A stretch of DNA of 64,000 nucleotides from Actinomyces urogenitalis DSM 15434 (GTDB lineage Bacteria; Actinomycetota; Actinomycetes; Actinomycetales; Actinomycetaceae): positions 832,083 to 896,082 of the forward strand of contig NZ_DS999574.1 in the NCBI RefSeq assembly GCF_000159035.1. Direction: 5' to 3'. A program made the position numbers and the translations under genes. Shown here piece after piece: positions 57,161-64,000 of the stretch; the stretch's first letter is position 1, and every line of letters starts with the position of its first letter. The notes under the pieces are model-generated. The model made no database searches, had not been told where the DNA came from, and was given only the letters and a program-made list of their open reading frames with translations.

Positions 57161-57832
57161 ATGAGTGCCTCCCCGACTCGCCAGCGCTTCGGCGCCCCCG
57201 GTGCGCCCCGCGAGGCTCGGCCCGTCGCGAACACGAGCCCCGAGGTCTACACCGAGGAGCTGTCCGTGTGTGCCCTGGCACCGTGGCACAAGGCGCGTCT
57301 GGCATCTTCTCCGTCGCGTCTGGTAGTGGACCTGCCGCACCTGTGGATGGGGCTGTTTGCGGTCGGTCGGGAAGTCAGTGAGTTCGACCTGGAGGCGCTG
57401 CGCACGATCGAGACGTCCACGCGGGTGCGTAGCCGCCGGGCACTGGCAGCGGCCGTCATGGTCAGCACCGGGATCTGGGCACTGGCCGCCTCTTTTGTCT
57501 CCTTTGGCGGCATGGCCCACGGATTGCGGGCGATCTGGGTGGCTGCCAGTCTCCCGGGGCTGGCTAGCCTGGTGCTGGGCGTCATCCTTGCGGCCAACGC
57601 CTCGGTGGACGTGCTCACGGTTGCTGATGAGCAAGGCGCGTCGGTGCGGATCGAGGTCAATCCGCGTGGTCGGCACGGGCTGCACCTGTTCAAGGGCGAG
57701 CTGCTGCGCCACGTGCGCGTCCACGGTGCCTCGCGCCGGGGGGGGGGATCCTCCCAGGCCCCCGAGGTCGCGCACGATGAGGACGGAACAGGGCCCGGCC
57801 GTGTCCTAGACCACCAAGGTGGTCGGCCCTAG
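57161..57832 (+). CDS. Small membrane protein of unknown function with a poly-G tract near its 3' end
   Basis: 223 residues from ATG 57161; GTG 57002 could give 276 with a QPTAPG-repeat N-terminus. A hydrophilic first half (about residues 1-95) is followed by two membrane segments (AAAVMVSTGIWALAASFVSF and IWVAASLPGLASLVLGVILA) and a hydrophilic tail. I do not recognise the family. A G10 tract at 57738-57747 lies in codons for RRGGG. The present frame then runs through the downstream hairpin before its TAG. One G less would end at TAG 57807-57809, before the hairpin, and one G more would stop within about 15 codons. The C-terminus may therefore be phase-variable or the tract mis-sequenced. 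No strong Shine-Dalgarno. Confidence 0.65.
   Translation: MSASPTRQRFGAPGAPREARPVANTSPEVYTEELSVCALAPWHKARLASSPSRLVVDLPHLWMGLFAVGREVSEFDLEALRTIETSTRVRSRRALAAAVMVSTGIWALAASFVSFGGMAHGLRAIWVAASLPGLASLVLGVILAANASVDVLTVADEQGASVRIEVNPRGRHGLHLFKGELLRHVRVHGASRRGGGSSQAPEVAHDEDGTGPGRVLDHQGGRP
57738..57747 (+). repeat. Homopolymeric G10 tract inside the membrane protein gene
   Basis: Ten Gs between TCGCGCC and ATCCTCC, within the coding sequence's last third. Its length sets which of three frames is read for the C-terminus. Confidence 0.85.
57809..57824 (+). terminator. Hairpin ahead of the str operon
   Basis: GACCACC-AA-GGTGGTC (57809-57824), extended by imperfect GTGTCCTAG/CCTAGGCAC outer arms (57801-57836). 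It overlaps the end of the membrane protein gene in its present frame. The following 285 nt to rpsL hold a CCTGT-TCCTG-ACAGG stem near 58001 and no promoter I can defend. Confidence 0.5.
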
Positions 57833-58121
57833 GCACTGGTGAGGCGCCGTCGTCGTCGGTAACCTTGCCTGCGGTGCCCGCGTGCGGGTTGCCGTTCTCC
57901 ATTCCGTTCCCAGCGCTGTGGCCTCCTTCTGGCCGACGACGTGACGCGGGTCTGCCGCGGCGGGAACCGACGGGCCCCTTCCGCGGGGCTCCGGACGTCG
58001 CCTGTTCCTGACAGGCTGACGGGTCGGCCCAGGCTCCGCGGCGCTGTGCGCCCATGGGGGAGCGGGGCTGGCGCGAGGGCAGCAGAACTGTCCAGATGCA
58101 CTTCAAGATGGAGAATCCGTA

Positions 58122-58496
58122 GTGCCTACCATTCAGCAGCTGGTCCGCAAGGGCCGCTCGACGAAGCGCTCGTCGTCCAAGACGCCCGCGCTCAAGGCCA
58201 GCCCGCAGCGTCGTGGCGTGTGCACCCGTGTGTACACCACGACCCCGAAGAAGCCGAACTCCGCCCTTCGTAAGGTCGCCCGTGTGCGCCTGTCGACCGG
58301 CATCGAGGTCACCGCTTACATCCCCGGTGAGGGCCACAACCTCCAGGAGCACTCGATCGTGCTCGTGCGTGGCGGTCGTGTGAAGGACCTCCCCGGTGTC
58401 CGCTACCACATCGTGCGCGGCTCCCTCGACACCCAGGGTGTCAAGGGTCGCCAGCAGGCACGCTCGAAGTACGGCGCCAAGAAGGAGAAGAAGTAA
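58122..58496 (+). CDS. rpsL: Small subunit ribosomal protein uS12
   Basis: 124 residues; GTG start after [25 protein letters not shown] and [12 protein letters not shown] are intact. K43 and K88, whose replacement gives streptomycin resistance in other bacteria, are both lysine, so the sequence predicts sensitivity at this target. The stop overlaps the rpsG start (TAATG). Confidence 0.98.
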   Translation: MPTIQQLVRKGRSTKRSSSKTPALKASPQRRGVCTRVYTTTPKKPNSALRKVARVRLSTGIEVTAYIPGEGHNLQEHSIVLVRGGRVKDLPGVRYHIVRGSLDTQGVKGRQQARSKYGAKKEKK

Positions 58497-58966
58497 TGCC
58501 TCGTAAGGGTCCCGCTCCCAAGCGCCCGCTCGTCGTCGACCCCGTCTACGGCTCGCCGGTCGTCACCCAGCTCGTCAACCGCGTTCTGCTGGACGGTAAG
58601 AAGTCCACCGCCGAGCGCATCGTCTACGGCGCCCTGGAGGGGGTGCGCGCCAAGACGGACCAGGACCCGGTCTCGGTCCTCAAGCGCGCCCTCGACAACA
58701 TCCGCCCCGCGCTGGAGGTCCGCTCCCGCCGCGTGGGTGGTGCCACCTACCAGGTCCCGGTTGAGGTTCGCCCCAACCGCGCCACCACTCTGGCTCTGCG
58801 CTGGCTCGTCGACTTCTCCCGGCAGCGCCGTGAGAACACGATGACCGAGCGTCTCATGAACGAGATCCTCGACGCCTCCAACGGCCTGGGTGCCGCTGTC
58901 AAGCGTCGTGAGGACATGCACCGGATGGCCGAGTCCAACAAGGCCTTCGCGCACTACCGCTGGTAA
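58496..58966 (+). CDS. rpsG: Small subunit ribosomal protein uS7
   Basis: 156 residues, the standard length. [25 protein letters not shown] begins the protein and [17 protein letters not shown] is the S7 signature at about residues 79-95. Its ATG shares a base with the rpsL stop. It nucleates assembly of the 30S head. 94 nt precede fusA. Confidence 0.98.
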   Translation: MPRKGPAPKRPLVVDPVYGSPVVTQLVNRVLLDGKKSTAERIVYGALEGVRAKTDQDPVSVLKRALDNIRPALEVRSRRVGGATYQVPVEVRPNRATTLALRWLVDFSRQRRENTMTERLMNEILDASNGLGAAVKRREDMHRMAESNKAFAHYRW

Positions 58967-59060
58967 TCATCCGCGCGTCGGTCGGGGACCCCCGGCCTGA
59001 TCCAGACCGGCCCCGACCGACGCCTTCTTCATCACACCATCGACACGAAGGACTTCACTA

Positions 59061-61196
<2,136 letters not shown>

Positions 61197-61207
61197 CCCT
61201 CGGTCCT

Positions 61208-61242
61208 CCCGGGGACCGGACTAGAGTTGTCCGGTCCCCGGG
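61208..61242 (+). terminator. Hairpin between fusA and tuf
   Basis: CCCGGGGACCGGA (61208-61220) pairs perfectly with TCCGGTCCCCGGG (61230-61242) around a 9-nt loop, 11 nt after the fusA stop. Partial termination would let tuf be expressed separately. Confidence 0.6.
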
Positions 61243-61255
61243 ACACCCGGCTCCA

Positions 61256-61286
61256 TTGCGGAGTTTGGGTGTCATTCCAGTAAGAT
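61256..61286 (+). promoter_or_regulatory. Candidate tuf promoter
   Basis: TTGCGG (61256-61261) and TAAGAT (61281-61286) with a 19-nt spacer lie in a locally AT-rich stretch about 100 nt before tuf. The spacer is slightly long, so this is a tentative call. Confidence 0.4.
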
Positions 61287-61387
61287 TTCCAACAATCCAA
61301 CAGTAGAGACTCTCAGAGTCGTCACGGCTAGCATGTCGCTAGTCGAATCCCGACGAAGAGAACTACCCGAGTCCCAGGAGGACACCA

Positions 61388-62578
61388 GTGGCCAAGGCCA
61401 AGTTCGAGCGGACCAAGCCGCACGTCAACATCGGAACGATCGGTCACGTCGACCACGGTAAGACGACGCTGACTGCCGCGATCTCCAAGGTCCTGCACGA
61501 CGAGTACCCGGACCTCAACCCCTTCACCCCCTTCGACGAGATCGACAAGGCTCCTGAGGAGCGCCAGCGCGGTATCACGATCAACATCGCGCACGTCGAG
61601 TACCAGACCGAGAAGCGTCACTACGCTCACGTCGACGCCCCCGGCCACGCCGACTACATCAAGAACATGATCACCGGTGCGGCCCAGATGGATGGCGCCA
61701 TCCTCGTGGTCGCCGCCACCGACGGCCCGATGGCCCAGACCCGCGAGCACGTTCTGCTCGCCCGTCAGGTCGGCGTGCCGGTCCTGCTGGTCGCCCTCAA
61801 CAAGTGCGACATGGTCGAGGACGAGGAGCTCCTCGAGCTCGTCGAGATGGAGGTCCGCGAGCTGCTGTCCTCCCAGGACTACGACGGCGACAACGCCCCG
61901 GTCATCCGCGTCTCCGCTTTCCAGGCCCTGCAGGGTGACGAGAAGTGGACCGCCTCCATCAAGGAGCTCATGGACGCGGTTGACGAGTACATCCCGACCC
62001 CCGAGCGTGACATGGACAAGCCGTTCCTCATGCCGATCGAGGACGTCTTCACCATCACCGGTCGCGGCACGGTCGTCACCGGCCGTGTCGAGCGCGGTAA
62101 GCTCGCCATCAACTCCGAGGTTGAGATCCTCGGTATCCGCGAGGCTCAGAAGACCACGGTCACGGGCATCGAGATGTTCCACAAGGCCATGGATGAGGCG
62201 TGGGCCGGCGAGAACTGCGGTCTGCTCCTGCGTGGTACCCGTCGTGAGGACGTCGAGCGCGGCCAGGTCGTCGTCAAGCCCGGCTCCATCACCCCGCACA
62301 CCGAGTTCGAGGGCCACGTCTACATCCTGACCAAGGACGAGGGCGGTCGCCACAACCCCTTCTACTCGAACTACCGTCCGCAGTTCTACTTCCGTACCAC
62401 GGACGTCACCGGTGTCATCACCCTCCCTGAGGGCACCGAGATGGTCATGCCCGGTGACACCACCGAGATGACCGTCCAGCTCATCCAGCCCATCGCCATG
62501 GAGGAGGGCCTCGGCTTCGCCATCCGTGAGGGTGGCCGCACCGTCGGCTCCGGCCGCGTCACCAAGATCATCAAGTGA
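61388..62578 (+). CDS. tuf: Elongation factor Tu
   Basis: 396 residues; GTG start after [24 protein letters not shown] (G1), [14 protein letters not shown] (G2/switch I), [12 protein letters not shown] (G3) and NKCDMV (G4) are all present; domains II and III follow with the C-terminal [13 protein letters not shown]. It delivers aminoacyl-tRNA to the ribosome. Last gene of the str operon, closed by a hairpin. Confidence 0.99.
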   Translation: MAKAKFERTKPHVNIGTIGHVDHGKTTLTAAISKVLHDEYPDLNPFTPFDEIDKAPEERQRGITINIAHVEYQTEKRHYAHVDAPGHADYIKNMITGAAQMDGAILVVAATDGPMAQTREHVLLARQVGVPVLLVALNKCDMVEDEELLELVEMEVRELLSSQDYDGDNAPVIRVSAFQALQGDEKWTASIKELMDAVDEYIPTPERDMDKPFLMPIEDVFTITGRGTVVTGRVERGKLAINSEVEILGIREAQKTTVTGIEMFHKAMDEAWAGENCGLLLRGTRREDVERGQVVVKPGSITPHTEFEGHVYILTKDEGGRHNPFYSNYRPQFYFRTTDVTGVITLPEGTEMVMPGDTTEMTVQLIQPIAMEEGLGFAIREGGRTVGSGRVTKIIK

Positions 62579-62629
62579 TGAGATGATCTGACCCGGCTCA
62601 TCTGAGCGAAGGCTGAATCAGCCTGATCG

Positions 62630-62667
62630 AGGTTCCCCCGGTCTCCTGATGGAGGCCGGGGGAACCT
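62630..62667 (+). terminator. Terminator hairpin after tuf
   Basis: AGGTTCCCCCGGTCTCC (62630-62646) pairs with GGAGGCCGGGGGAACCT (62651-62667), 17 bp with one G-T wobble and a TGAT loop. TTGCTGTTGG follows, slightly U-rich. Confidence 0.75.
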
Positions 62668-62914
62668 TGCTGTTGGCTGCTTCTTGCCCGGGGGGCGGGC
62701 TGCTTCAGCAACTGGGGTGTGGTCCGCATGCGGGCGAACCTGCGGCCGTGCCTGAGGGTGTCGATATGTCCTGACTATTCTGGGCCCATGGGCGCTCTGT
62801 GGGAGCGCTGTCCGGCGGCCATGACCTGGTGTAGGGTACGAGTGATCTCGACCGCATCGTCGCGTCTCCCGGCCAGACGGCTGTGGTCTCTCCACCCCCT
62901 CCTGAGGTCCCCTC
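62668..62914. other. Spacer after tuf
   Basis: Part of a gene-free stretch of 336 nt (62579-62914). TATTCT at 62776-62781 and TAGGGT at 62833-62838 are isolated -10-like hexamers without matching -35 boxes. I see no RNA gene or repeat. Confidence 0.4.
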
Positions 62915-63727
62915 ATGGCCCAGCTTCCCCCGCCTAGCCCCTTCCCACAGCCCACTCACCCCGTCGGTCAGACCCCGGCGGGGCCGCCGCCGTTGGCTCC
63001 TGTGGCGCAGGGCCCCTTGGCTTCCCAGGCATCTACGTTCCCTCCGACGGCGCCCTCAGCGCCGCTGCCGGTGCCTGCTACGTCAACGGTGGGACTCGTG
63101 CCCCCGGCCGGCGCAAGCGTGGCGCCCTTGGTCATGCCTCCCGGGCAGGTCGCAAGCAAGCGCGACCGGGCATCGCGACGTCGTTCTCGGGCGACCTGGA
63201 TCTCGGCCGGGCTGTGTGCGGCCAGCGTTGCGCTCATTGGCTTTGGGGCCTATGACCTCCTGGCCTCCATCGACCTGCTCGGCGTCATCACCGGTGGGGA
63301 GCCACTGGTCAGTCCCTTCGCCCTGACACGCTTTGGTACCGGCGTCGTGGTCTCCGTGGTCGCCTTCATCCTGGCTATCGCGGCCACGGTGCGCTCGCGC
63401 CCGCGTCTTCTTCCCGCCCTCGTCCTCATTGCGACCCTCCTGCTGCCGCTGCCCGTCTTCGTCTTCTCGGTCTCTTCCGGGGTGGACGCCTTCCAGACCA
63501 ACGCCATGAGTGACATCAACGCCGTGCGCGAGACGGTCGTGGCCGCGGCCAGCGGCGCGGTGTCCCTGGGTGAGGGTGATGTCGGCGCCCTGGTGGACAT
63601 GGACCCGGCGCAGGCGCGCCGTGCCCGTGAGGCGATCGGCACCCTGGAGGGCTTTGGCGTCGATGTTCCTCATCGGCAGGAGATCCTCGACGCCCTGGAG
63701 CAGATCGAGGCGCGGGGCGCCTCCTGA
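62915..63727 (+). CDS. Pro/Ala-rich membrane protein of unknown function
   Basis: 270 residues. The first 90 are a Pro/Ala/Val-rich, probably disordered cytoplasmic segment, followed by a basic patch (SKRDRASRRRSR). Three membrane segments come next (AGLCAASVALIGFGAYDLL, GVVVSVVAFILAIAATV, LLPALVLIATLLLPLPVFVF), and then a helical hydrophilic tail of about 75 residues. GAGGTC precedes the ATG. I do not recognise a family. The next gene begins with a similar Pro/Ala-rich segment 57 nt later. Confidence 0.7.
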   Translation: MAQLPPPSPFPQPTHPVGQTPAGPPPLAPVAQGPLASQASTFPPTAPSAPLPVPATSTVGLVPPAGASVAPLVMPPGQVASKRDRASRRRSRATWISAGLCAASVALIGFGAYDLLASIDLLGVITGGEPLVSPFALTRFGTGVVVSVVAFILAIAATVRSRPRLLPALVLIATLLLPLPVFVFSVSSGVDAFQTNAMSDINAVRETVVAAASGAVSLGEGDVGALVDMDPAQARRAREAIGTLEGFGVDVPHRQEILDALEQIEARGAS

Positions 63728-63784
63728 GCCAGCCGCCGCGACGGCCGACGAGCACCACCTTCTCATCCCCGCTAGGAGCATTCC

Positions 63785-64000
63785 ATGACCAGTGGATACC
63801 CGGTACCTCCACGAGGCACATCTGGCACCCCGGGCCTGCCTGCCGCCGGTGCGCCGGTCGTTCCTGTTGCTGCCCAGGCTGCTGGGACGCTGCCGGTGGC
63901 ACAGCCCGGGCACGGCGCTGCGCCGGTGACAGGAGCGATTCCCGTCGTGGGTGCCGGCTCTGGTCGCGTGGCCATGCCGGTGGCAGGACCGGCCGTGGCT
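63785..64000 (+). CDS. Pro/Ala-rich protein, N-terminal part (cut by window end)
   Basis: ATG 63785 with TAGGAG upstream opens a frame that runs without stop to the window edge (72 codons). The visible part is low-complexity, rich in Pro, Ala, Gly and Val (GYPVPPRGTSGTPGLPAAGAP...). Its style resembles the start of the preceding gene, so the two may be tandem paralogues. Function cannot be read. Confidence 0.65.
   Translation, partial: MTSGYPVPPRGTSGTPGLPAAGAPVVPVAAQAAGTLPVAQPGHGAAPVTGAIPVVGAGSGRVAMPVAGPAVA

Overview
The window is about 64 kb of a high-GC Gram-positive (actinobacterial) chromosome. Third-position G/C is very strong, starts are often GTG or TTG, rpoB opens with the TTG-GCT-GCC start typical of Actinobacteria, the beta-prime subunit carries the actinobacterial coiled-coil insertion, and there are a BldC-like HTH protein and the tiny ribosomal protein bS22. 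Sugar ABC importers with Tat-type lipoprotein binding proteins and LacI regulators, but no local ATPase, fit Actinomyces/Schaalia or close relatives. The genus is an inference.

Left part (1-32.9 kb) is a carbohydrate island. It holds three solute-binding-protein plus two-permease importers, seven LacI-family regulators and hydrolases for arabinoxylan-type and galactoside substrates. In order: a partial zinc-type polyol dehydrogenase; a tandemly duplicated [LacI, binding protein] unit feeding one permease pair; a GH120 beta-xylosidase; a CE7 acetyl-xylan esterase; L-arabinose isomerase (araA); a GH2 enzyme in an operon with two overlapping LacI genes; a GH51 alpha-L-arabinofuranosidase; a second importer; an aldose 1-epimerase; a 3-hydroxyisobutyrate-dehydrogenase-type enzyme; two convergent LacI genes; and a third importer followed by a LacZ-type beta-galactosidase. 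The logic is uptake of short xylo-, arabino- and galacto-oligosaccharides, deacetylation and debranching inside the cell, and entry of arabinose into metabolism. araB and araD are not in the window.

Middle part (33-42.2 kb) is housekeeping: a TrkH/TrkA potassium system, a BldC-like regulator, bS22, murB, a DMT exporter, an adenosine deaminase, an aminoglycoside-phosphotransferase-like protein and an aspartate-type aminotransferase.

Right part (42.3-64 kb) is the transcription/translation cluster: tRNA-Trp, secE, nusG, rplK, rplA, rplJ, rplL, rpoB, rpoC, rpsL, rpsG, fusA, tuf. Three interruptions stand out. A prepilin peptidase gene lies antisense between rplA and rplJ. A spacer of about 1.1 kb with 74-bp tandem repeats separates rplL from rpoB. 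A LuxR-type protein with a degenerate receiver and a small membrane protein with long poly-G tracts sit between rpoC and rpsL. The window ends in two Pro/Ala-rich proteins, the second cut by the edge.

Many gene ends, especially convergent pairs, carry long, nearly perfect palindromes without a U-tract. The only clear U-tract terminator is the attenuator in the L10 leader. The most unusual signals are the repeat-filled rplL-rpoB spacer, the poly-G tracts around the membrane protein gene at 57 kb, and the duplicated LacI/binding-protein unit with a shared upstream site.
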